NCBI GenBank assembly: GCA_028283725.1
Contig: JAPWKC010000003.1
Location: 744,001 to 808,000 of the forward strand
Length of the DNA: 64,000 nt
Direction: 5' to 3'
Source: Neorhizobium sp.
Lineage (GTDB): Bacteria > Pseudomonadota > Alphaproteobacteria > Rhizobiales > Rhizobiaceae
The first letter of the stretch is position 1. Each line of letters begins with the position of its first letter. Shown here one piece after another: positions 40,937 to 49,256 of this stretch. A program made the position numbers and the translations under genes. The notes under the pieces are model-generated. The model ran no database searches. It was not told the origin of the DNA and saw only the letters and a list, made by a program, of their open reading frames with translations.

Positions 40937-41875
40937 ATGGAATGGAAAGGCCGCCGGCAGTCGGACAATGTGGAAGATCAGCGCGGGTCCTCTTCAGGCA
41001 ACAGCCCGTTCGGGCAGGGCGGCGGCGGGTTCCGCATTCCGATCGGTGGCGGACGGCGCGGCGGTGGCGGCGGGCTCGGCATCGGCGGCATCGTCGTCAT
41101 CCTGATCATCTGCTGGATCACCGGCATCAATCCGCTGACGCTTCTGTCCGGCGGCGATATCGATCTGGGCGGCGGCGGAACCACGACGCAGCAATCGGGC
41201 CCGCAATCCGGCTCGCAGGCGCAGCGCCAGCCGGCAAACGACGAGATGACCGCCTTCGTGCGCACGGTGCTGGCCGATACCGAGGATACCTGGACGAATA
41301 TTTTCGAGGCGAATGGCGGGCGCTACGAGAACCCGACGCTGGTGTTGTTTTCCGGTCAGGTGCGCTCGGCCTGCGGCTTCGCCTCTGCCGCAAGCGGGCC
41401 GTTCTACTGCCCGAACGACCGCAAGGTCTATCTCGATACGGCTTTCTTTCGCGAGCTCGACCAGCGTTTCAAGGCATCGGGCGATTTCGCCGAGGCCTAT
41501 GTGATCGCCCATGAGGTCGGGCATCACGTGCAGAACCTTATCGGCGTGCTGCCGAAGTTCAATCAGGCGCGGGCGAAAATGAGCGAGGCCGATGCCAACA
41601 AGATGTCGGTGCGCGTCGAGCTTCAGGCAGACTGCTTTGCCGGGGTCTGGGGCAAATATACCGACCAGAAGGGTATTCTCGACAGCGGCGATCTTGAAGA
41701 GGCGCTGAACGCCGCCCAGCAGATCGGCGACGATACGCTGCAGAAGCGGACACAGGGCTATGTCGTGCCGGAAAGTTTCAACCACGGCACGTCGGCGCAG
41801 CGCGTGCGCTGGTTCAAGCGCGGCTTCGATACCGGCAACATGAAGGCCTGCGATACGTTTTCCGGCGACGTCTGA
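40937..41875 (+). CDS. Neutral zinc metallopeptidase (YpfJ family), membrane anchored
   Basis: 312 residues. A Gly/Arg-rich cytoplasmic head (about 1-48) precedes one membrane segment (IGGIVVILIICWITGI), a Gly/Gln-rich linker, then the peptidase domain with HEVGH (192-196) and a downstream ELQADCFAG that provides the third ligand. Conserved cysteines occur in SACGFA, FYCPND and QADCF. The ATG at 40937 has GGGAG 8 bases upstream. The substrate is unknown; the catalytic domain should face the periplasm. Confidence 0.92.
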   Translation: MEWKGRRQSDNVEDQRGSSSGNSPFGQGGGGFRIPIGGGRRGGGGGLGIGGIVVILIICWITGINPLTLLSGGDIDLGGGGTTTQQSGPQSGSQAQRQPANDEMTAFVRTVLADTEDTWTNIFEANGGRYENPTLVLFSGQVRSACGFASAASGPFYCPNDRKVYLDTAFFRELDQRFKASGDFAEAYVIAHEVGHHVQNLIGVLPKFNQARAKMSEADANKMSVRVELQADCFAGVWGKYTDQKGILDSGDLEEALNAAQQIGDDTLQKRTQGYVVPESFNHGTSAQRVRWFKRGFDTGNMKACDTFSGDV

Positions 41876-42280
41876 TCCTCGATATCGGATCCTTGATATC
41901 GGGTCGTTGACATCCGACCGCAGCACGAATGGCCACGCCGGTGACGCGGCGCGGTTGGAGAGAATGCGGGAATGGGGCAGGCGGGTATTCTATCGGGTAT
42001 TTCGGGAGGTTTTCGCCTGCCCCGGCCGTTTCCTGCCTTTTTTCCGGGACGTGTCAGTTCCCGAATGTCCGGCATTGTCGACCATCATCGGAAACCGGTC
42101 CTTGAACCCGTGATGGGGATGCCGGTTCGCGAACCCGGTTTCCCGCCCGATGACCAGAGGATTATCGCCGTGGTCATGCAGACGGGGATGAAAACCACTG
42201 CAACTTTTCGATAAGCGACTGTTGCTGCTTGCAAGTTTCTGTTCGCGAGGGTCGTTGCTTCCTCGGCCTGGGCCTGTCCG
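41876..42280. other. Gene-free stretch with small GATATCGG repeats
   Basis: About 400 bases. Directly after the peptidase stop, CTCGATATCGGAT, CTTGATATCGGGT and GTTGACATCCGAC form three degenerate 13-15-bp copies (about 41879-41917). No gene with a plausible start is seen in the rest. Confidence 0.5.
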
Positions 42281-42760
42281 TCAGCCGATCAGGTCGGCGG
42301 TGCCATAGAGGCCGATGGCAAAGACCGTGTGGGCGAGCAGCCCCATGATGCGGACTTTCGCCGGGTTCGGCGTCTTGGCCGCCGCCCAGCCGAGGCCCAT
42401 GCCGGGCTGCATCAGGAACCAGCCGGCGGCAATGGTGACGATGCCCCAGATCCAGGCGGGCAGGAAGGTGGGGGAGGCCAGCCATGCCGGACCCATGACA
42501 AGCGCAAGGACGATACCGTAGACGATACCGACCGCATAATGGCCGATCCAGCCGAGCGCCAGTTCATGGCGATAGAGCGGTGCTGTCGCGATGTTGTCGT
42601 GAAATACCTGACCGTTTGCCAGATGCCGGAACCAGCGGCCGGCCGGTGCCCAATTGGGCTTGGCCTGAGCGAAAACGAGATGAAGAAGGATCGCCCAGAG
42701 ATCCATCAGGATCGTCGCGCCGATCCCCATTGCCACGCCTGCAAGGAAAAGCTCTGTCAT
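42281..42760 (-). CDS. DUF2938 membrane protein
   Basis: 159-residue protein with about four membrane segments, of the DUF2938 family. Family segments include ATILMDLWAILLH, NWAPAGRWFRHLANGQ, GWIGHYAVGIVYG and the C-terminal GLLAHTVFAIGLYG. I start at the ATG at 42760; a TTG three bases earlier is possible. Function is unknown. Confidence 0.85.
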   Translation of the reverse strand: MTELFLAGVAMGIGATILMDLWAILLHLVFAQAKPNWAPAGRWFRHLANGQVFHDNIATAPLYRHELALGWIGHYAVGIVYGIVLALVMGPAWLASPTFLPAWIWGIVTIAAGWFLMQPGMGLGWAAAKTPNPAKVRIMGLLAHTVFAIGLYGTADLIG

Positions 42761-42901
42761 CAAGAAACCGCCGGGCTGGATTGTGTCACCGAAGAGGGGA
42801 ATTCAGATATAGACGGATTGTGGGCGTAAGCGAAAGGGGCGGTGTGCGGATGAGCGATCGCGGGAGCAACTGACTTTCAATCAGTCGGTCGTCAGTGCCC
42901 G

Positions 42902-42947
42902 TTGACCCCTTCGTGTCTTGGTCTTACCCTGTCTTACGTCAGACAGG
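42902..42947 (+). promoter_or_regulatory. Promoter and operator of the RHH/ParE module
   Basis: TTGACC (42902-42907), 17-base spacer, TACCCT (42925-42930). A perfect 7-bp inverted repeat CCTGTCT (42928-42934)/AGACAGG (42941-42947) overlaps the end of the -10 and runs into the ribosome-binding site, a natural site for repression by the ribbon-helix-helix protein. Confidence 0.68.
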
Positions 42948-42957
42948 AGGTCTCGTC

Positions 42958-43209
42958 ATGGCCGATACCCAATCCGTCACCCTTCGCGTCTCTTCCGATC
43001 TCATCTCAGAGATCGATGCAATTGCCGAGGCGACCGAACGGTCGCGCAGCTACATCATCGTGCGGGCTCTGAAGACCTACCTCCTCAACGAGGGCGCCCA
43101 TATCCTCGACGCCAAGGAGGGGCGAGAGCAGATTGCCGCTGGCGACCATGAAGACCTCGACGACGTGATTGCGCAGATGGACAGGATGATTGCCGGTAAG
43201 GTTGCGTGA
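42958..43209 (+). CDS. Ribbon-helix-helix (CopG/ParD-like) antitoxin
   Basis: 83-residue protein. The N-terminal RHH fold is seen in SVTLRVSSDLISEIDAIAEA, then TERSRSYIIVRALKTYLLN; the acidic C-terminal part should bind the toxin. GGAGG lies 8 bases before the ATG. The stop overlaps the toxin GTG (GTGA), so translation is coupled. A palindrome in its promoter fits autoregulation. Confidence 0.9.
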   Translation: MADTQSVTLRVSSDLISEIDAIAEATERSRSYIIVRALKTYLLNEGAHILDAKEGREQIAAGDHEDLDDVIAQMDRMIAGKVA

Positions 43210-43628
43210 TCCCGGTCCGGCTCTCCCGCAACGCGGCCAACTACCTGCGCAGGGAGACTGATTATTTACGCCGGCGAAATCCCGCAGCGGCCGGCCGTTT
43301 TGTCGATACGATCAGGCAGGCGAGGCGTCTCTTGCAGGCATTTCCCGATGCGGGAAACCAGGCGCATGCGCTTCAGATCGCCGGCAACCGGGTGCTCGTG
43401 GTCGGCGATTATCTCATCGAATATGCTCATGACGTTACACATATCGATATTACAAGTATCCGGCATGGCCGCGCTGCTGTGAAAACACCGCCGGTGGAAA
43501 CCGCACATCCATCAGGCGATGCCAACTTTGGCAGATCGAGCGTCGGCAATCCAAGTGTCGATAATCCAGGCATCGATAATCCGGGTATCGATAATCAAAG
43601 TCATGTAATGCCGGGCCCCGACGACTGA
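43206..43628 (+). CDS. RelE/ParE-family toxin with a repetitive C-terminal tail
   Basis: 140 residues. The ParE-like core (about 1-97) has VRLSRNAANYLRRETDYLRR, DTIRQARRLLQAFPDAGNQ and VVGDYLIEYAH...ITSIRHGR. ParE toxins normally end near here, at about 95-100 residues. The last 40 residues are an unusual polar tail built largely from four in-frame 15-bp units. The GTG at 43206 overlaps the antitoxin stop. Whether the tail affects toxicity is unknown. Confidence 0.87.
   Translation: MIPVRLSRNAANYLRRETDYLRRRNPAAAGRFVDTIRQARRLLQAFPDAGNQAHALQIAGNRVLVVGDYLIEYAHDVTHIDITSIRHGRAAVKTPPVETAHPSGDANFGRSSVGNPSVDNPGIDNPGIDNQSHVMPGPDD
43539..43598 (+). repeat. Four 15-bp tandem units in the ParE tail
   Basis: Units encode SVGNP, SVDNP, GIDNP and GIDNQ. 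All are in frame and differ by a few bases, with core TCGATAATCC. Confidence 0.88.
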
Positions 43629-43753
43629 CGTCGCCATCTCCATGCTCCCGCCCCCAAACCCGCGCCTGCCATTGTCCATCTTCGACACCGCCGCTATGTA
43701 GGTCTCCCGGCGATGCGATCGTCTTTGATGCCCGACATTCCGAGAGACGATAA

Positions 43754-45040
43754 ATGCCCGCTTCCCTCGACCCCAAATTCGTCCGTCGCGGCCTGTTCCT
43801 GGTCTTCATGATCCTGATCCTCGATATTATCGGGATCGCCATCATCATGCCGGTTCTGCCGGCCTTCCTGCGCGAATTGACCGGTGAGGACATGAGCGGG
43901 GCGGCACTCGATGGCGGGTGGCTGCTGGTCATCTATTCGGCGATGCAGTTTCTCTTCGCGCCGCTTCTCGGCAATCTGTCGGATCGTTTCGGCCGTCGGC
44001 CGATCCTGCTTTTGTCGGTCTTCACCTTCGCGCTCGACAATCTCATCTGTGCGGCTGCGACGAGCTTCTGGATGCTCGTCGTCGGACGCTTGCTTGCCGG
44101 CATTTCCGGCGGCAGTTTCGCCACCTGCTCGGCCTATATCGCCGATGTCAGCAATGACGAGAACCGCGCCCGCAATTTCGGCCTGATCGGCATCGCCTTC
44201 GGCGTCGGTTTCACCATCGGGCCGGTCATCGGCGGGCTGCTCGGCGAGCTTGGGCCGCGCGTGCCATTTCTCGGCGCAGGGCTTCTGTCGCTGGCGAATT
44301 TCGTCGCCGCGTGGTTCCTGCTGCCCGAGACGCTTTCGCGGGAAAACCGCCGGGCTTTCGACGTGAAAAGAGCCAATCCGCTCGGCGCGCTTCGCCAGAT
44401 GCGCCACTATACGGGTATCGGCTGGATCATGGCGGTGATGTTCCTCTACTGGCTGGCACATGCGGTCTATCCGTCCGCCTGGGCTTTCGTCGGCACCTAC
44501 CGTTACGGATGGAGCGAGGGCGAGATTGGCCTGTCGCTCGGGCTTTTCGGCATCTGCGCCGCCTTCGTCATGGCGGTCGTGCTGCCGCGGATCGTGCCGG
44601 TTCTCGGCGAATGGAAGACGGCTGTGCTCGGCATGGGGTTTTCCTGCCTCGGGCTTGCCGGCTATGCCTTCGCCTTCGAGGGATGGATCGTCTATGCCGT
44701 GATCCTTCTGACCACGATCGAGAATGTCGGCGATCCGGCGCTGCGCAGCATTGCCGCTGCCCGCGTGCCGGCTTCGGCGCAGGGCGAGCTTCAGGGCGCG
44801 ATCACCAGCCTCACCAGCCTGACCACGATCATCGGCCCTGCGATCTTCACCCGGCTGTTCAGCGCCTTTACCGGCGAGCATGCGGCCGAAGGGCCGATCG
44901 GCGTGTTTGCCGGTGCGCCCTATCTCGCCGCATCCGGCTTCATGGCGCTTGCGGTCATCGTCTTCATCGCCGCGGTTTCGCGCAAAACTCGCGCCGGAGC
45001 GGGAGAAAATGCGGCCGACCCATCAGTTTCGGTGAAGTAG
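43754..45040 (+). CDS. TCR/Tet-family MFS exporter
   Basis: 428-residue 12-segment transporter of the DHA1 family, resembling TetA-type proteins. Seen features are LILDIIGIAIIMPVLPAFLR, the loop 2-3 motif GNLSDRFGRRPIL, and GRLLAGISGGSFATCSAYIA. Chromosomal rhizobial members of this family are common and usually not linked to tetracycline resistance; no tetR gene lies next to it. The start at 43754 fits the family N-terminus. Confidence 0.9.
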   Translation: MPASLDPKFVRRGLFLVFMILILDIIGIAIIMPVLPAFLRELTGEDMSGAALDGGWLLVIYSAMQFLFAPLLGNLSDRFGRRPILLLSVFTFALDNLICAAATSFWMLVVGRLLAGISGGSFATCSAYIADVSNDENRARNFGLIGIAFGVGFTIGPVIGGLLGELGPRVPFLGAGLLSLANFVAAWFLLPETLSRENRRAFDVKRANPLGALRQMRHYTGIGWIMAVMFLYWLAHAVYPSAWAFVGTYRYGWSEGEIGLSLGLFGICAAFVMAVVLPRIVPVLGEWKTAVLGMGFSCLGLAGYAFAFEGWIVYAVILLTTIENVGDPALRSIAAARVPASAQGELQGAITSLTSLTTIIGPAIFTRLFSAFTGEHAAEGPIGVFAGAPYLAASGFMALAVIVFIAAVSRKTRAGAGENAADPSVSVK

Positions 45041-45164
45041 CGGTCAACAAGTCTTCACTGTCGCCGGTTGTGCTTGCCGGATTGTGCAGCCTCTATTATA
45101 GGCTAATTTTACTCGCCGTTGCCGCAATTCTGGGCACGGCGATTTCCCGTTTCAGGAGATGATC

Positions 45165-46610
45165 ATGGCGAGCGAACCCGCTATGCCCGAGCTTGTGTCT
45201 GTGCCTGCCTCGGCCCCCGAGGCCAGGCCGAAGGCCATGGCCGATAACGGCTGGTCGGCGCATCTGCGCGCGACGCTCTCGCTCGGCATTCCGCTCGTCG
45301 GTGCGCAGCTGGCGCAGATGGCGATCAATACGACGGATGTCATCCTCGTCGGCTGGCTCGGCACGACAGAGCTTGCTTCCGTCGTGCTTGCCACGCAGCT
45401 GTTCTTCGTCGTCTTCATCTTCGGCACCGGCTTTACCAGCGCCGTCGTGCCGATGGTGGCGCAGGCGATCGGCCGCAAGGACGCCGTCGGCGTGCGCCGC
45501 TCGGTGCGGATGGGCCTGTGGATCGTGCTCGCCTATGGCGTGCTGATGACGCCCGTCCTGTGGTTCTCCGAACCGCTTCTGCTGAAGCTTGGCCAGGAAC
45601 CGGATGTGGCGGCCAATGCGCAATCCTATCTGCGCATCGTGCTCTGGGGCATGTTCCCGGCGCTCGGGCTGATGGCGCTCAGGAGCTTCGTCACCGGTTT
45701 CGAGAAGGGCGGCATCGTGCTCTACGTGACGATCGGCATGTTCCTGATGAACGCAGCCGTCGCCTATACGCTGATCTTCGGGCATTTCGGCGCACCGGCG
45801 CTCGGCCTGCATGGGGCGGCGGTGGCTTCGGTTGCGGCCAATACGACCGGGTTCCTGATCCTCGTCCTCTACGTCGAGATGCAGAAGCAGTTGCGCGCAC
45901 ACGAAATCTTCGTGCGCTTCTGGCGGCCGGACTGGCATATGTTGCGCGAGGTGCTGATGCTCGGCCTGCCGATCAGCTTCACGATCCTGGCCGAAACCAG
46001 CCTGTTTGCGGCAGCCTCGCTTCTGATCGGGATGATCGGCAAGCTGGAACTGGCCGCCCACGGCATTGCGCTTCAGCTCGCCTCGATCGCCTTCATGATC
46101 CCGCTTGGCCTTGCCCAGGTGGCGACGGTGAGGGTCGGGCTTGCCAATGGTCGCCACGATCTGGTGGGCGTGCGGCGTGCGGCGGTCTCGGTACTGGTGC
46201 TCGGCGTGGTCATCACGCTGTTCGGCAGCGCGCTCTATGCGCTGGCGCCGCATGCGCTCGGCGGACTATTCCTCAATCTCGATGGCGGTGGTGCCGGCGA
46301 TGCGGCCCATGTTCTGGCGCTCGCCGCGCCGCTGATCGTCATTGCCGGCGCCTTCCAGCTGGTCGACGGGCTGCAGGCGGTCGGCGCCGGGCTTCTGCGC
46401 GGGTTGAAGGATACGAAAGTGCCGATGGTTCTGGCGCTGATCGCCTATTGGCCGATCGGCTTTGCCTGCGCCTGGGTGTTTGCCTTCCCGCTCGGCTTCA
46501 AGGCCGAGGGTGTCTGGTTCGGCTTCGTGCTCGGCCTTGCGGCGGCTGCCGTGTTTCTCTGCGGCCGCTTCTGGCTTCTGCTGAAGCGGCAGGAAAAGCT
46601 TGCCGGGTGA
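45165..46610 (+). CDS. MATE-family multidrug efflux transporter (NorM-like)
   Basis: 481-residue 12-segment antiporter. Segments such as LGIPLVGAQLAQMAINTTDV, GTGFTSAVVPMVAQAIGRKD and GLLRGLKDTKVPMVLALIAY are typical of NorM/DinF proteins. AGGAGA lies 5 bases before the ATG at 45165; an ATG at 45159 overlaps that site and is rejected. A bidirectional terminator separates it from carA. Confidence 0.93.
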   Translation: MASEPAMPELVSVPASAPEARPKAMADNGWSAHLRATLSLGIPLVGAQLAQMAINTTDVILVGWLGTTELASVVLATQLFFVVFIFGTGFTSAVVPMVAQAIGRKDAVGVRRSVRMGLWIVLAYGVLMTPVLWFSEPLLLKLGQEPDVAANAQSYLRIVLWGMFPALGLMALRSFVTGFEKGGIVLYVTIGMFLMNAAVAYTLIFGHFGAPALGLHGAAVASVAANTTGFLILVLYVEMQKQLRAHEIFVRFWRPDWHMLREVLMLGLPISFTILAETSLFAAASLLIGMIGKLELAAHGIALQLASIAFMIPLGLAQVATVRVGLANGRHDLVGVRRAAVSVLVLGVVITLFGSALYALAPHALGGLFLNLDGGGAGDAAHVLALAAPLIVIAGAFQLVDGLQAVGAGLLRGLKDTKVPMVLALIAYWPIGFACAWVFAFPLGFKAEGVWFGFVLGLAAAAVFLCGRFWLLLKRQEKLAG

Positions 46611-46724
46611 TCCGAGGGACAAGGTGTCTGCCGCCAGCCGCCAGCCACAAAACGCCGACCTCCGGCCTGTCCCTCGCACGACGTCGAGAGGGATATGAAG
46701 GCCGAGGTTTTCAAAGCCCGGACG

Positions 46725-46759
46725 AAAAAAAAGGCCCGCTGCGATCAGCGGGCCTTTTT
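46725..46759. terminator. Bidirectional terminator between the MATE gene and carA
   Basis: A stem AAAAAGGCCCGCTG/CAGCGGGCCTTTTT with a 4-base loop has A-runs on the left and T-runs on the right, so it can end both converging transcripts. Confidence 0.93.
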
Positions 46760-46797
46760 CCTATCTGCGGTATCAAAACCGAGGGGGCAAACGGGGA

Positions 46798-48021
46798 TCA
46801 GCGCTCGGACAGCGCCGGCTCGCCCTTGGTCTCGCGCACCATGTTGATGAAGCGGCGGAAGAGGTAGTGGCTGTCCTGCGGGCCGGGCGAGGCTTCCGGG
46901 TGGTGCTGGACGGAGAAGACCGGCTTGCCGGAAAGGCGCAGGCCGCAATTGGTGCCGTCGAAGAGGGAAACGTGAGTCTCTTCAACGCCTTGCGGCAGAG
47001 ACTTCGAATCCACCGCGAAGCCGTGGTTCATCGAGACGATTTCCACCTTGCCGGTCGTGTGATCCTTGACCGGGTGGTTGGCGCCGTGATGGCCCTGATG
47101 CATCTTCTCGGTCGTGGCGCCGAGCGCCAGGCCGAGCATCTGGTGGCCGAGGCAGATGCCGAAGGTCGGGATGCCGGAGCCGACGATGTCCCTGATGACC
47201 GGAACCGAATATTCTCCGGTCGCGGCCGGATCGCCGGGGCCGTTCGACAGGAAGATGCCGTCCGGCTTCAGCGCCAGAATGTCTTCCGAAGAGGTCTGTG
47301 CCGGGACGACCGTCACCTTGCAGTCGAGGCCGGCAAACAGGCGCAGGATGTTGCGCTTGACGCCGTAATCGACGCAGACGATGTGGTATCTGGCATCTTC
47401 CGGCTTCAGGTTCTCGACGCCTTCGTTCCAGACCCAGGGCTTTTCCGTCCATGTCGAGGACTGGCCGGACGTGGCTTCCTTGGCAAGATCGAGGCCTTCC
47501 AGCCCGCTCCAGGCCTTCGCCTCGGCCTTCAGAGCCTCGATGTCGAAGACGCCGTTCGGATCATGGGCGATGACGGCGTTCGGCGCGCCGTTGACGCGGA
47601 TCCAGGCGGTCAGCGCGCGGGTGTCGATGCCCGAAAGGCCGATGACGCCGCGCGCCTTCAGCCATGCGTCGAGATGCTTGACCGAGCGATAGTTGGACGG
47701 TTCGGTGATGTCGGCCTTGAAGATGGTGCCGACGGCGCCGCGGCGGGCTGCCGGCGTCAGGTCTTCGATATCCTCGTCATTGGCGCCGATATTGCCGATA
47801 TGCGGGAAGGTGAAGGTGACGATCTGGCCGAGATAGGAGGGATCGGTGAGGATTTCCTGGTAGCCTGTCAGCGCGGTGTTGAACACCACTTCGGCCGTCA
47901 CCTTGCCGGTGGCGCCGATGCCGGTGCCCTCGATGACCGTTCCGTCCGCCAGGACCAGAACGGCGGTTGGCTTCTTCGTGCTCCACGGGGCAGTCTGGGG
48001 TGCGGTGATCGGCGCGGTCAT
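46798..48021 (-). CDS. carA: Carbamoyl-phosphate synthase small subunit
   Basis: 407-residue glutaminase subunit that supplies ammonia to CarB. The N-terminal CPSase_sm_chain domain (LADGTVIEGTGIGATGKVTA, FTFPHIGNIGANDEDIED) is followed by a class I glutamine amidotransferase domain with the catalytic Cys in FGICLGHQMLGLALG and His in VQHHPEASPGPQDS. I use the ATG at 48021, 6 bases after AAGGA; the ATG at 48027 overlaps that site. It ends near the shared terminator. Confidence 0.97.
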   Translation of the reverse strand: MTAPITAPQTAPWSTKKPTAVLVLADGTVIEGTGIGATGKVTAEVVFNTALTGYQEILTDPSYLGQIVTFTFPHIGNIGANDEDIEDLTPAARRGAVGTIFKADITEPSNYRSVKHLDAWLKARGVIGLSGIDTRALTAWIRVNGAPNAVIAHDPNGVFDIEALKAEAKAWSGLEGLDLAKEATSGQSSTWTEKPWVWNEGVENLKPEDARYHIVCVDYGVKRNILRLFAGLDCKVTVVPAQTSSEDILALKPDGIFLSNGPGDPAATGEYSVPVIRDIVGSGIPTFGICLGHQMLGLALGATTEKMHQGHHGANHPVKDHTTGKVEIVSMNHGFAVDSKSLPQGVEETHVSLFDGTNCGLRLSGKPVFSVQHHPEASPGPQDSHYLFRRFINMVRETKGEPALSER

Positions 48022-48374
48022 GTCCATCCTTCTGCCCCAGCGATCCCGGCCCCCTCAAGGGGACAGGCTGTCGAGGCCAATTTCTCGTCGCAGAAAAGGG
48101 CGCGCGGAAACCCGCGTTTGGCCCACTATCCAAATGTTGTGCAGGTGTCCGACATAAACAAGGCGGGCGAAACGGTCAATCGGGAGTTTCGAAGATTCAA
48201 GCCCGGAATGTCTCAAGAATGCCCGCCAGAGGCGATTTCGGCGGTCCGAGGAGACTGCATCCGTCTGCCGTCGGCGTCCTTGTTGATTGGCTGTCGGCCT
48301 TGCTCTATGACAGCGACGATGAGGCGGGGCCGTTATAGAGGGCCATCGCCGGGCTTTCCCAAGGAGAATGAACC
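48022..48374. other. Divergent promoter region between carA and yqeY
   Basis: About 350 gene-free bases that should hold promoters for both genes. I see no attenuator-like hairpin. Confidence 0.4.
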
Positions 48375-48827
48375 ATGATGCGTGACACGCTTTCCACCGC
48401 CATGAAGGAAGCGATGAAGGCCAAGGATACCCGCCGCCTTTCGACTGTGCGGATGGTCCAGGCGGCTATCAAGGATCGCGACATCGCCAATCGCGGCGCC
48501 GGCAAGGAGGAGACTAGCGAGGACGAGATCCTGCAGATCTTCCAGAAACTGGTCAAGCAGCGCGAAGAATCGGCCAAGCTTTACGAAGATGCCGGCCGGC
48601 TGGAGCTTGCCACCCAGGAGCGCGAGGAAATCGCCGTGCTCAAGACCTTCATGCCGGAACAGCTTTCCGAGGAGAAGGTGGCCGAGATCGTGGCCGCAAT
48701 CATCGCCGAGACCGGCGCTGCGGGCATGAAGGACATGGGCAAGGTGATGGCGATCCTGCGCGAGCGTTATGCCGGCCAGATGGATTTCGCCAAGGCTTCC
48801 GGCACGATCAAGAGCCAGTTGTCCTGA
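48375..48827 (+). CDS. GatB/YqeY domain-containing protein
   Basis: 150-residue protein related to the tail domain of GatB, which binds tRNA in the amidotransferase. Features are LSTAMKEAMKAKDTRRLSTV, RMVQAAIKDRDIA and the C-terminal DMGKVMAILRERYAGQMDFA. AAGGAG is 8 bases before the ATG. YqeY commonly precedes dnaG and rpoD in alphaproteobacteria. The role is probably in tRNA-dependent processes but is not established. Confidence 0.93.
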   Translation: MMRDTLSTAMKEAMKAKDTRRLSTVRMVQAAIKDRDIANRGAGKEETSEDEILQIFQKLVKQREESAKLYEDAGRLELATQEREEIAVLKTFMPEQLSEEKVAEIVAAIIAETGAAGMKDMGKVMAILRERYAGQMDFAKASGTIKSQLS

Positions 48828-49256
48828 CGCGTTCGGATATGCGCTGCCTGGATCGCGGCGCGCCTTGAAAAACGACAAAAGGCGGGCTCCCGTCATGGGA
48901 CGCCCGCCTTTGTGCCCTTCCTGAACCGCCGGGGTCGGCCGATGAGAGCCAGTGCGGTTAGTGAACGGCTTTGATGCCATCATGGCAGGCCACCGTTCCG
49001 AAGAGCGAATGCCCGTCGTTGTCTTCGGTTTCCAAAGCCTCTAAAAGCCTTGATTTCCAACACGCGACAAGCAGTCATAATTGGAACATAGGTCGAGTCC
49101 CTTCGCGCTGCAAACTAAATATTAACGATCGCTCATAAGTTGTGCGAGCCTGTGGACAAGCGGGTTTGCGGCTCTCCGTCGGCGCCGGCTGCGGCGATCT
49201 CTGTGGCAATCGGTCGGCCTTGCGCGTATATGACCTATTCAAGCCAAGAGGTAATG
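48828..49256. other. Region between yqeY and dnaG
   Basis: About 430 bases. It holds the yqeY terminator and an AT-richer stretch near 49100-49140 (TAAATATTAACGATCG), where the dnaG promoter is likely. No gene is supported. Confidence 0.5.
48885..48913 (+). terminator. Terminator after yqeY
   Basis: Inverted repeat AAAGGCGGGC/GCCCGCCTTT with a loop of about ten bases, followed by GTG rather than a long T-tract. Confidence 0.65.

Noticed and set aside
43754-45040. Reading the Tet-family exporter as an acquired tetracycline-resistance gene
   Set aside because: No divergent tetR, no mobile element nearby and base composition like the neighbours; chromosomal relatives of this family are common in rhizobia.
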